The notes beneath the pieces are model-generated. The model was not told where the DNA came from, searched no databases, and saw only the letters and a program-made list of their open reading frames with translations. From NCBI RefSeq assembly GCF_963678635.1, contig NC_087070.1, forward strand, positions 14,573,840 through 14,637,839: a stretch of DNA of 64,000 nt, read 5' to 3'. Both the position numbers and the translations under genes were made by a program. Below are positions 35,849 through 47,200 of this stretch, one piece after another (the stretch's first letter is position 1; every line of letters begins with the position of its first letter). The stretch comes from Symsagittifera roscoffensis. Lineage: Eukaryota; Xenacoelomorpha; Acoela; Convolutidae.

Positions 35849-36620
35849 TTATAACAAAAGCAGCAAACACTTTTTTACCTTGTAAAGCCATCTGAAAACT
35901 TCAGGTGTTTTTACTTGCTTCATTTGACTGTGTATAACAAAATTTTTGCCGCTCAATGATGTTTGCGATATGTACAAGTTGGTCGCATTTGAGGCGTCAG
36001 TTTTCTTCTTGGACTGAAATTTGAGTTTTCTCTTCTCATTAACACGCAGAGAAGTGAAGAGAACCCGTAATTTTGCAATCATTACACGATGGTTTCTATT
36101 GAACAGTGGTTTGAGTCGTTCCATCTTGGTAATTTTCTCCGGTAATCACTCTGTCCTAGTCACTTTCAAAACTCCATATCATACGCCTCCTGAACCATAA
36201 CAAGTCCGCACTGATTTTTGGTCATTGATTGCTTGTAAACATCCTTCTCAAAAAATTGTGATACCCATTGTGGAATTGTAGAACTATCCATATTTTCTCT
36301 AATTTTGAGGGTTCGTTTTTCAATATCGTTTCGTTGGAGTAAAATTACATTAAGAATTTTTCCTCTTCATTACTCGAATCCATTGTACCATCATAATCAA
36401 TGTACTCCGCAGAAGTAGCCTCGCGATTCGTTGCCACATTATCATGTGACTATTTTCGTTTGGTCCACTTTTTCCACTTCCTGAAGATCCTTCATTTTCT
36501 TTTTCCTGCAGGTCCTGTGTACATTATGCTGTTTTTCTAGATTCAACATGTTCGTTTCCGTTATGTACACTATGGTATTTTCTTTGTACCTATAAAAACT
36601 TTGTTCGATTTTTGACGACC
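35849..36620 (-). pseudogene. Coding-like segment, right arm of inverted repeat
   Basis: On the minus strand a frame ends in the DSSTIPQ...C-G-L-V-M peptide (about 36,180-36,300), and another, from ATG 36,124 to 35,849, reads MERLKPLFNRNHRVMIAKLR. The latter parallels a plus-strand frame after 33,755 in the left arm (ERIKPLF-like). Frames are split by stops or frameshifts. Function unknown. Confidence 0.35.
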
Positions 36621-36779
36621 AGCAAAAATTTCAGTGAACTGTCTTGGTGGATCTAATGAAATTCACTGATAGGAAAAGACAAAAATTGAATTTCAAAAAC
36701 GCGGGGTTAGCTGCAGTATTGAGAGATGAATGAACACGTAAGTTTGAGAGAGATGTTGGTTGATGTATGAAGAGACAGG

Positions 36780-36985
36780 ATTCAAGCACAAAACTTCTTT
36801 TTTTCTAAAAAAAACGTTTGAAATTATTATTATTATTTTGTTTCTGAAAAATAAATGACATTTCAAGTTTTAGCTTAAATCAGAATTTTTTTGAGGTTTG
36901 CGTTGGTGTTTAAAAGTTCAATAAATTTTTCAGTCTTTTGATGAGAAAAAATTGAAGATTTGGAACTCACATCAAAATGTTTGTT
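36780..36985 (+). repeat. Direct repeat, copy 2
   Basis: Second copy of 35,445-35,605, same orientation, with an insertion at about 36,888-36,930 (GAGGTTTGCGTTGGTG). It ends exactly where the palindromic element segment begins. Confidence 0.85.
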
Positions 36986-36994
36986 CATGATCAT

Positions 36995-37870
36995 TGTTTG
37001 AATACGAAAATCAATTTGCGGTTGAAAAAAAAACACAAAAAATTTTTGTCGTCGCCATCAGAAAAACGCTAGTCATACAATTTCCATATATGGAAATTGT
37101 ATGACTAGTGTTTTTTTTCAGAAAACAAAAATAAAAAAAGTCAAAGTTTTCAGTCGTAGCAGCCCAAAAAACGCTTAAATGTTTTGCCAGCAGTTGAATT
37201 GATTGTTCAAAGCTTTTTTTTCACAAAAAAAAATTTTAAAAAAAATTCTAATCATACAATTTCTATATATGGAAATTGTATGGTCAGCATTTTTTTTCAT
37301 ACAATTTTTTTTTCCTTTTTTTATGAAGAGATACCAATTTCGATACCAAAACAACTATAAAATACCTTTGAAATTCGATTTGACTCATTTTGCAAAAATG
37401 TATGAAATTCGTATGAATAGCGTTTTTCCATAGACTAAGTGTATGCAATTGTATGATTAGCATTTTCGGTCTATGGAGGTCAACCCGGGAAAGGTATTCA
37501 CAAGCATAATATTTTTTTTCTCATGATTTACTTTTTTTAACAGCTCAAAAACTTCAAGGGGTGTTTTGAGGATTCATGAGAGGTTTTAAAGGTCTTTCAA
37601 GGAGTATAGTAGTTTTTTTGAAAGAGAGGCGAAGCTGCACTTGGCATACTAAAAAGAGAAAAGGACGACAGGCAGATCTAGGAAGAAGAATAGGAGGTAA
37701 GAAAAAGTGATGAGTATGAAAACTTGGAACTGCCAAACTGGGGATAATGAGTGTTAGGTAATCACATCTCCGCCATGGCCATTAAAAATTGCCAACACTA
37801 GCTACACTGAAACAACTACTAGATGCAGATGCTAATAATTCAGAACAAATGCCACCGAATATAAACTAAT
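36995..37870 (+). repeat. Segmental duplication, copy 1
   Basis: Matches 39,265-40,147 nearly base for base: TTTGAATACGAAAATCAATTTGCGG at the left, TGCCACCGAATATAAACTAAT at the right. It contains the 3' part of a CCCGGGTTGACC-ended element (right end about 37,480-37,491) followed by about 380 bp of ordinary flank including AAGCTGCACTTGGCATACTAA. Differences are single bases and small indels, so the duplication is fairly recent. Confidence 0.88.
37069..37108. repeat. 40-bp perfect palindrome
   Basis: CTAGTCATACAATTTCCATA is followed directly by its reverse complement. The symmetry continues with one mismatch through the flanking A- and T-runs (about 54 bp). An identical palindrome lies at 39,347-39,386. 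Confidence 0.92.
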
Positions 37871-38675
37871 AATGTGTCTTCATAAAAAGTTCAACTCAAT
37901 AATTTTTCAACTCAATAATTCAGGATTCAATGAGAAATTGAGCTAGATAATGAAATAAATAATTAGGAAATCAGCTGGATAACGAATTAGTAATTCAGAA
38001 AAAAAGTTTTGTTCAGTTTTTCTGATTAGAAAATAAAGCTCAAATATTATTAATTAATGAAGGAGATGGTAGATAAACTTGAAAATTTTTTAGCTCATAG
38101 AAATTGTTTTGGAAAACTCTGAAGAAAACATTTGTTTTGAAACTCCAAGAATTAACGTTGAATTCGACAAGGAGTCTAAACAATATCAGATGGTTGCTGC
38201 AACATGCACAGATTGTGCTGAAAAATTGATTAAGATAAAAAGATTTAAAAAAAAACGAAAAAAATAGTACAAGCAAAAACAAACATTTTATTTTTACAAT
38301 CTTTGCAGTCTAATTTTCCTGTTATATTTTGTCTGGAAATTGTAGTTGAAATAGGTTTCAAATGGACGAAAACGCGGAAACAATATATTTCGAAAATGTT
38401 TGAAACTTAAAGATGACTTTAAGCAGGGAGGTCAGCTTCTCTGCAAGTTCTCAGTAAAAAGGTAAAGAGTTGTTTCCCTTGACATCGAGACGTCTCTTTT
38501 TTTTTCCAAATCACGACCAATAGGTATTTAAAAAGCTACCACTCCTTACCCCTTACTATGTTAATTTGAGGTAGTCAGAACTGGCTTGAAGGTGTTAGAA
38601 AAACGTGCTCTAATTAATAGTTCCTTTCGACTCTTTGAGAGTGTTCGGAACAACACGGAGAGCCAGTTGCCGTAA
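37871..38675. other. No gene recognised
   Basis: AT-rich, with only short frames. A stretch at 37,885-38,040 repeats small AATAATTCAG-like words. Nothing else stands out. Confidence 0.5.
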
Positions 38676-38676
38676 C

Positions 38677-39771
38677 CCGGGATGACCAAAAATACTAGTC
38701 ATACAATTTCCATATATGGAAAAATGCTAGTCATACACTTTCCATACAATTCCATACGTACAGAAAATTGCATGAAAGGCCTATGATAAGTATTTTTTTC
38801 ATATATGGAAAATGTATGACTAGCATTTTTCCATAAACCAAAAATATTGATTTCTTACATTTTAATTTCTCAAAATTTTTTGGTTGTGTTCGTAACCGAA
38901 AAAATGACGTAAGCCTTGATTACTCAAACGTAGTAACCAACGGTTTGACCGTCTCGCATTTACAATGCATTGGAAACAGCCTGATATGTGTTACTTCTGT
39001 CGCAGACAAATGATATCACGAAAGTAAGGAACTTTTAAATTTTGGCAATAATTTTCAAAGATGATTATTTCTAAAATTTGAATTTTTAAATTACCAGACA
39101 TTGAACAAGGCATACAAGCACATTTCATACAAAAGAAAGAGGAGTTTTAAGCGTTTTTGAAAAAAGTTATGAAGAGAAAAGGAAAAGAAATCCAATTTTA
39201 GTATATCCAGGACTACGTTATACACACAAAAAACTAAATTTTGCTTGCAAAACTTTTTTTTCAAAAAATGTTTGTTTGAATACGAAAATCAATTTGCGGT
39301 TGAAAAAAAAACACGGAAAATTTTTGTCGTCGCCTTCAGAAAAACGCTAGTCATACAATTTCCATATATGGAAATTGTATGACTAGTGTTTTTTTTCAGA
39401 AAACAAAAATTAAAAAAGTCAAAGTTTTCAGTCGTAGCAGCCCAAAAAACGCTTCAATGTTTTGCCAGTAGTTGAATTGATTGTTCAAAGCTTTTTTTTT
39501 CACAAAAAAAAACATTAAAAAAAAATTCTAATCATACAATTTCCATATATGGAAATTGTATGGTCAGCATTTTTTTTCATACAATTTTTTTTCCTTTTTT
39601 CATGAAGAGATACCAATTTCGATACCAAAACAACTATAAAATACCTTTGAAATTCGATTAAACTCATTTTGCAAAAATGTATGAAATTTGTATGACTAGC
39701 ATTTTTCCATAGACTAAGTGTATGCAATTGTATGATTAGCATTTTCGGTCTATGGAGGTCAACCCGGGAAA
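38677..39771. mobile_element. CCCGGG-ended palindromic element, full copy 1
   Basis: Left end CCCGGGATGACC, right end GGTCAACCCGGG: 12-bp inverted ends with one mismatch. Sub-terminal parts repeat ATACAATTTCCATA, TAGTCATAC and ATTAGCATTTTCGGTCTATGG in both orientations. No protein-coding capacity of its own, so a non-autonomous element (MITE-like) of about 1.1 kb. Flanking target duplication could not be settled by eye. Confidence 0.7.
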
Positions 39772-40147
39772 GGTGTTCACAAGCATAATATTTTTTCTCG
39801 TGATTTACTTTTCTTAACAGCTCAAAAATTTTAAGGGGTGTTTTGAGGATTCATGAGAGGTTTTAAAGGTCTTTCAAGAAGTATAGTAGACTTTTTGAAA
39901 GATAGGCGAAGCTGCACTTGGCATACTAAAGAGAGAAAAGGACGGGAGGCAGATCTAGGAAGAAGAATAGGAGGTAAGAAAAAGTGATGAGTAAGAAAAC
40001 TTGGAACTGCCAAACTGGGGATAATGAGTGTTAGGTAATCACATCTCCGCCATGGCCCTTAAAAATTGGCAACACTAGCTACATTAAAACAACTACTAGA
40101 TGCAGATGCTAATAATTCAAAACAAATGCCACCGAATATAAACTAAT
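39265..40147 (+). repeat. Segmental duplication, copy 2
   Basis: Partner of 36,995-37,870. Here the copied DNA is the right two-fifths of the complete element 38,677-39,771 plus its right flank. This copy therefore looks like the source, and 36,995-37,870 the truncated derivative. Confidence 0.85.
39347..39386. repeat. 40-bp perfect palindrome, second copy
   Basis: Same 40 bases as 37,069-37,108, inside the full-length element. The palindrome has stayed perfect in both copies. Confidence 0.92.
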
Positions 40148-40234
40148 ATTGATAAGTAGGGCAATGAAGCTGGCCAGCTGATTAGAATTCTCACGTCCTC
40201 CCTCCGCGCACGCTCAGCTCACATGGAGATATTC

Positions 40235-40370
40235 AAACAGTAGCCATCAATAAAGCAGAGCAGACGCTATGAATTTTCCAATGCTTTAGATCGTGATTAT
40301 AGCAAAATTGCCATCAAATCTGCACTTTCATTCGCGACGCTGGTTGGAAAAATACATACTATCACATTAC
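40235..40370. repeat. Short dispersed repeat downstream of CCDC170-like gene
   Basis: Partner of 30,380-30,545: GATCGTGATTATAGCAAAA with similar flanks, same orientation. About 130 bp. Confidence 0.55.
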
Positions 40371-40761
40371 GCTCGCTACCTGCTTTGGGTAATTACAAAG
40401 TGAACAACATTTTTCCTTTACATAATCTGAACAATTGCGCATTCTGTCTTTAAAACACATTATTTTCTGCGCGAAAAACAACTATTGGAGCTTTTATTTT
40501 TTATGTTTCACGTTTGAAAAAATTATATAATCTGTTATTAACTCAGCCAATCCTCCTCCGGTCTTTTACCTTGTAGCAAGAATTTCAGGCTTCAAAAGTA
40601 ATCATTCGTCTGCTTTCATGAAATTGCTTCTAGTTAGCTTTCAAAATGTTTTGGAAGATGTTTCTTATTAATTTACTTTTTAATTCAAACAAATGTGCAT
40701 TTAACAACACTCTATAAAAAGATAACTATGGACAGATAATAGAGAGTTCTTCCCACACAAA

Positions 40762-41280
40762 CTACCATGCTGTCTGAACTGGCTTCTTCTTAGTTGTCAG
40801 TCGCTCCTTTGCCCTCTCGTAGCCCTCCCAGAAGTTATCCAGGTCAGTCGATGTCCCTGGACCAGTGCCTGCCACGTGATGATGGTGTCCAAGCAACTGT
40901 TCCAGTTTCGAAATGATTTCATAGTCTGGAACTGTGAGTGAACACACCTCCATGCCCATCACTTTCGCAACCAGTGCTCTGAACTGAACTAACTGTCGCT
41001 CACGTTTGGCCACTTCTTCCAGAGCACGTTTTGCGTGACTAAGCTGCTCAGCTAGCGATGAAATGTTCTCTTCCTTCATGTGAGTGCTGCTCTTGCACTC
41101 TTGGTCGACGAACTTGAGTTCCTGCTTGAGTCCAGCGAGCTGTTTGGCTTGTTTGTTTCTCGTCTTCTCCAGGTGGTCAAGTTTGTCCAACAGAGTTCGA
41201 ATCTCTTCGTCTTTTTCCACCGTTCTCAATTTCACACTTTGAATGTCGGAGAGTTCTGCCTTCAAACTCGTTATCTGGAC
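40762..41280 (-). CDS. CCDC170: CCDC170-like exon 5 (terminal)
   Basis: 519 nt including the stop. Acceptor GCTGCAG/GTCCAG. Reads VQITSLKAELSDIQSVKLRT, coiled coil to R-E-R-Q-L-V-Q-F-R, the V-P-D-Y-E-I-I patch, a short His run (GHHHHV), and ends K-K-P-V-Q-T-A-W. An AATAAA-like signal lies on the minus strand at about 40,493. Confidence 0.92.
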   Translation of the reverse strand, partial: VQITSLKAELSDIQSVKLRTVEKDEEIRTLLDKLDHLEKTRNKQAKQLAGLKQELKFVDQECKSSTHMKEENISSLAEQLSHAKRALEEVAKRERQLVQFRALVAKVMGMEVCSLTVPDYEIISKLEQLLGHHHHVAGTGPGTSTDLDNFWEGYERAKERLTTKKKPVQTAW

Positions 41281-44200
41281 CTGCAGCACACACAACACAC
41301 AAATGTAAAGGGGGGGGGGGAAGGAAAGCAAGTGGCAATGATTTTGAAATAGTTCAGATGCGAGTTGCACTCATTCTAGTTAAACACTGAAGCATTGGGG
41401 GATGTGCTTTAAGCCACGCCCATTTTCTGCTGCAGTTCATTCTAAGCTTCTTACGGTGAACTTGATCTCAATTTGAATGTTTCTTAAAGCTGGTGTAATC
41501 TGGATTGTGTGAGGTGTCAACTATAAAGCAACTGAACTGACCTTAAATCACAGTCATGACACAGCAGGGTCTATGCTACCTTTTTCAATGTGGGCGTCTT
41601 CTTAATCACCACACGATGCGACCGCATTGACCACAGCTGGTCAGTAAGCTGGGGTACAGGTTTGATTCTTTGTTTCATTACTATACTCATACTAGTCCCC
41701 CGGGTTGACCAAATTTTCTTATCATACAATTTCCATATATGAGAAACTTCTTGTCATACAATTTCATACAATTCCATACGTACAGAAAATTGTATGAAAA
41801 CTCTATGATAAGCATTTTTCCATATGTATGATAGATGTTTTCCCATAAACAAAAAATTTTGATTTTTTCTTTCTAAATTTAGTTTCTGAAAAATTTTCGG
41901 TTGTAGTTGCAACCGAACACAAGTTACAAAAGCCTTGGTTACTCAAAACACCAAAGGTTGGACGGTCTTGCATTTACAATGCATAGAAAACGACCTGAAT
42001 TTGGCTGTCTTTCACAATTGATATAACAAAAGTAACAAACTTTTATTTTTTGGCAAAATTTTTTAATGATGATTATATTAAATTTTTGAATTTTCAAATT
42101 ATCAGACATTGATCAAGGCGTACATTAACACCCCATACAAAAGAGAGAAGAAATTTCAGCGTTTTTGAAAAAACAAATTAAGTGAAAAGAAAAAATTAAG
42201 CCAATTTTATTGTATCCAGGACTACGTTATGCACACAAAATAGTAAATTTTGCATGCAAAATTTTTTTTTTGAAAAATGTTTGTTTGCGTACGAAAATCG
42301 ATTTGCGGTTGAAAAAAAAACAAAAAAATTTTTGGGCTAAATTTTCAAAACAACTTGAAAAATTTTTTGTGTCGCCACCAAAAAAATGCCAGTCATACAA
42401 TTTCTATATATGGGAATTGTATGATAAGCATTTTTTTCAAAAAACGAAAACCTCAGTTTTTTATCACCAGATTGTTTTATTAGAATCAAACAGCCACAGA
42501 AATGAGTTAATACCAGTTTTCAACTATTTTTAGAAATTGTATGAAAATTGTATGACAAGCATTTTCCCACACACTTGATGTATGGAATTGTATGATAAGC
42601 ATTTTCGGTGTATGAAGGTCAACCCGGGCCTCATATTACTTTTTTCCATACTTTTAAATAAAAAACTGCCTTATTGAAACGTTTCGTGTGACTTGGAAGC
42701 AAGAGAGTTATATGAGTAGAGCGGATGGGTGTGTTCACTAAGTGGCGGCTATGAGGTGCCTTGTGTTTGTTTGTTTGTTTGTTTGTTTGTTTGTTTGTTT
42801 GTTTGTTTGTTTGTTTGTTTGTTTGTTTGTTTGATTGTTTGTTTGTTTAGATAATGAGTCATGAGAAATGGGAACAGTGTTGTCTGGTGGGAGAGGAGTT
42901 GAGTGGTGGCTGCAGCTGCAGAATGACTGACTGGCGGACTGACCTTGCAGTCGCCCAGCTGAGCCCTGAGTCGTTCGTTCATCCTCTCCATCTTCTTGCT
43001 CCTGCCCTCCAACTCCTCCTTCTCCCTCCACACCTCCATCCTGCCCCCACTCTTCTCCTCCAGAGAGGCCACCTTCTTCCTCATCATGTCCAGGTGCAAC
43101 TCCTTCCCCTCCAACTCCTCCTTCAACTGCTTCACCTGCCACACAACACAATACAACACAACACACTACACATGACAACACAATACAGTACAGTAGAGTA
43201 GAGTAGAGTAGTGCACAGGGCAGATGAGTCAATTAGCCGACCAAAGTTTCCCTCCACATTATTCACATTGCTGATCAACAATGACAACTACTCTGCTGTC
43301 ATCTAAACAGCACCTTCAGCTACTCACCAGAGCAACAGTAGAACAAAGGCAACTTCCATGTGAGGAAAAGAAGAACTCTCTCCATCTCAAGTTTCTTCTT
43401 TCTCCCGCATCTGTGAACTAATTGCCACTAAGCCACAGGTAACGAGCAAACTCATTTCCCATTCATCGCTAATCAATTCAGTTCAGCGATCGATCTCTGT
43501 ATCTTGCGCATTACATTAATGCATATGACTTGAACAAAACCTTAATATTCCTAAGTAATAAAATCTACTCTCATTCGGTGGTCTCATACTAATTACAAGC
43601 TTTTAATTAGGTCAATCTATTGTATTTTTGGAGACCAAATTCAACGTAGCAAAAAATGCATCCATTATCGAATGCTATGCTTGCTAGAAGACAAGCGTAC
43701 CTTTCGTTGGAGCTGGTACATTCCAGACGTCTTTTCAGCCAGAGCCGAGTCTTCCTTCTCCACTAGAGACTTCACTCGGTGAAGAACTGCATCGGAACTG
43801 ACATCTAGACCCAATTCCCCACTTATGGACTCCATCTTCAGCAATTCGGACAACTTGGCGATGAACTGGAGAAATTTGACCCGCTCGCCGTGAGTGGCCG
43901 GGGAGTCCTCTTGAGTCGTTTTGTGAGCCGACAGTTTCTCCAGGAGCTCTTCGTACTTCTGTCGTTCTTCTGCGATGAGGGAGCTAAGCTCGCTCTGCTT
44001 CACTTCTAGGCTCTCAACTGTGAGTTGTCGAGACCTCCAAAAACAAAAAACTCTCAAAAAGTTATAAGTCAATCGTTTCAAAAACTAATTGTTTCAAATT
44101 CATTTTAGAGCCACAGAACTAGCGACGAGTGAAGAAAAGAACGCCCATTGTTTTTGAAATATTTTTAATCATCATTATCATGGGACATCCAAAACTTCAG

Positions 44201-47200
44201 TCCATTTTGTTATTTCACAAAATGTGGACAATGTGCAAGGCTGCAAAGTAACCTGTAGTCGTTTAGAAACTCTTTCAGTCGAATCACAATGCTGTCATCT
44301 GTTTTGTCCACGAACTGAAAGCTACACGACAGCAGCGCCGCTATGTTTTCTCGCAGATTCTCGTATTTGCCCTTCAGCGAATCGTATCCAGTTCGTTCGG
44401 CCGAATGGTCCTTTCGAATAGTCACGAGTTCACTTCGCAACGACTCAATCTCCGCATGCAACTCGGCTACTTTGTCCTCGTGCTCACTAATTGTTGTTTC
44501 ATGAGTCGCAATCAGAACTTTGAGTCGCTCCATTTCCCCAACGGCTGCTGACTTTTCACCGTCGATAGTTGCAATTTGAACTCGCAATTCTGTTTCGCTC
44601 TGATGCGTTCGTTCTGTCTCGGCAACCAGTCGCATTATCGTCTCGCGGCCAGCTTTAACTTCGGTTTCCGACTGCTCAAGTACCGAAGTCAGCCTCACAA
44701 TCTCGGCCTTACAAGTCGTGAGCTCTGCTTGCGCCGAGTCTCGTTCGGATCGCAACTGTTCGATCTTCGCCGTGAGCTCACCGACATCGTCCGGAATGCG
44801 AGCATCCCAAGCTGAAGAACTTTCACCGAGGGCTGACAACACGGCGATGTAAAGCTCTCGTCTTTTGCAGACCGAGTCGCCTTTTTCTCCCATTAACGAG
44901 TTCTTAATTACCTCCAACTCAAGAATGATTTCTTTGTACTTTGCAATTTCACTCTCAAAACTTGATTTCTCGCATTTCAAAACTTCTACTTGGGAGCTCA
45001 AACTTCTGGCTTCTTCTTCAAACTGGGTAATTTTAGTCTGCAAGTAACTGGTGTCTTCCCGAAGAGTGTGGATCAAGCCCGCCTGTCGACTATTGTTCTC
45101 GGAAAGACGATCTCGTTCGCATTTGAGGATGGAGTATTCGCTACTGGTAGAGTTTAGTTTCTCTTTCAACTCCCTCATGTCTGCCTCTATAGCTTGTAGC
45201 TTTGCAATCGTGTCTGTTAGCTCTTCACGTGCTTGATGAGCCTTCATTCTGTACTCTTTCACCATAGAGTCCCGAACATTCAGCTCGTACTCTTTCTGCT
45301 CACGCTCGTGTTGAGTCAAGTTGTCGCTTTTCCTCAAGTCGTCCACCAGGCGCTCCTTGCGCTCCACTTCCTTCCGGTACCACTGGATCTGGTCTTGGAT
45401 CTCGTCCTGCAGTTGTCCGGTGGAGACGACGAGGCCATTGTCTCCTCCTCGGCTGCTCATTGTAGTTGTGTAGGCGTGTGTGTTTCCTGCAAATGATATG
45501 CAAAATCAGAGAGAATTCATCTTATATTCGCAATCCATTTTCGGATAAAGCAAGAAGAGTTGTGTTGAAGGAAACTCTTAAGCATATTCAGAAAACGAAA
45601 TGGAAGCCCCAAACACATTTGTCAGAGGCGAAGCTGAGCGTTGCACCACTTTACATACAACAAGTATAGGATAAAAACAACATCATGCTGAAGAAGCAGC
45701 AAAGATGACTTCGAGCGACGAAAAATTGAAACAAGGACGAGATAAACAAACATTTTTAAAAATGAAAAAAGTTTTTTCACGATTAAAATTATTTGTGTTT
45801 GTATACAAGCTCCTTGTGATGTTGATTTTAAGTGTTTCAAAATACGGATCCAGAGTCTTATCGATCTTAAAAATAAAACCAGACGTTTGTAGGAAACAAC
45901 ACTGGATAGAAAAAAAACAACCGACAGTCAAAAGCTGAAAAGCATCCGAAATTGCTGCCCACATGTGCTTTATATGGAGTGAATGCAAGGTGGTATATTC
46001 AATTTGGAAATTAAACTATCCGACAGAATTAAGTAGACACCCATAAAGCAGAAAACTTGTGATACAACCTAAAAAAGCAAACTAAACTAGTAGACAGAAA
46101 CTGAGACGAAAGCCGCTAAGTAAACGAAAAAATGTGATGGTATCGAGGAAAGCTAGATCTACCAACAAAAGAAACGGACGAGAGCCAGAAAACCAGAAGT
46201 TTTCCCTGCCGAAGAAATGTCTCTACGGGATTCGAACCACAAGTTTTTATTGCCTCAATCATGAATGTTATCTCTAGGGGAGACGAAATGGATAGTGAAT
46301 ACATTTTGAAATTTTTATAAAACACGAATTAAAGAGTCGAAAATTGATTTTATATAATAAAAAAATGACAAAATTTCATGCTCAATTTTCCTATTTTTAG
46401 GTAGGATTGAGAGAATGACTTAGCAATTAAAAACATTTTTGTTAGAGTTCAATCTTTACAGAACCAACAAAAATTAATAGAATAAAAAGATAAGGAAGAC
46501 AAGCTGACAGATAAGAGGACATCAGAGCCAAAAATCTAGCTAACATTTTTGAATCCGAGAAAAATTAATTTTGTGATCAAAGTTGATTACGAGAAAAAGT
46601 AACCAATTGCGATACTTTATCGCAAAACGCAAAAATTGCTTATCACATAATTGAAAATAGAAATTTTTATCGTTGTAAGCGTGATTGTAAACCCTATGTA
46701 ACAAACAAGAAAAGGGTCAGAAAAAATTAAAATTTGATCTCATTAATATGCATTTAAATCATAGAAAATTTTGAAGATAAATCAGATTTCGGGCAAAATT
46801 TCGGATAAAACGAATCAAGAAAAGGATCATTGTAGATCAGTTTTTGAACTCAAAATATGCAAGAAATTTATAGAGTTTTATCGATTTTTTGGTCTTTTTG
46901 TTTGGTCTTTTTTATGCTACAATACGCTATGGATGTAAAATGAAAAATGATAGGCAAAGAATAAATGCAATAAAAATTCGAAACTGATAAATCTCGAATG
47001 AAAAAAATTGATTTAAATCGATTTTAATCCGTTTTAATCCCCTTAAAAATAAAAACAAATTTAGACTGAAAACAATGCATTTAAATTGATATAAAATCGA
47101 TTTCGATCAACTTTTTTTTAGCTGGGATTTAAGATCAATTTAAATCGATTTAAAATCGATCCAAATCAATCTTCATTTTTAAAATTTAATCTTCATACTA

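Larger units (their letters stand above)
33115..36770. mobile_element. Large diverged inverted repeat
   Basis: The left arm, about 33,130-33,900, matches the reverse complement of about 36,010-36,765. Paired words include CATACATCATCCAACATCTCTC (left) against GAGAGATGTTGGTTGATGTATG (right), ATAGTTCTACAATTCCACAA against its complement, and GTGATTACCGGAGAAAA against its complement. The arms are similar over about 750 bp with roughly one-fifth of positions changed, and the spacer is about 2 kb of A+T-rich DNA. No transposase was found. It may be a foldback element or two inverted copies of a former gene. Confidence 0.75.

Noticed and set aside
42738-43232. 164-codon minus-strand frame
   Set aside because: Off-frame reading of CCDC170-like exon 4 plus the GTTT microsatellite.
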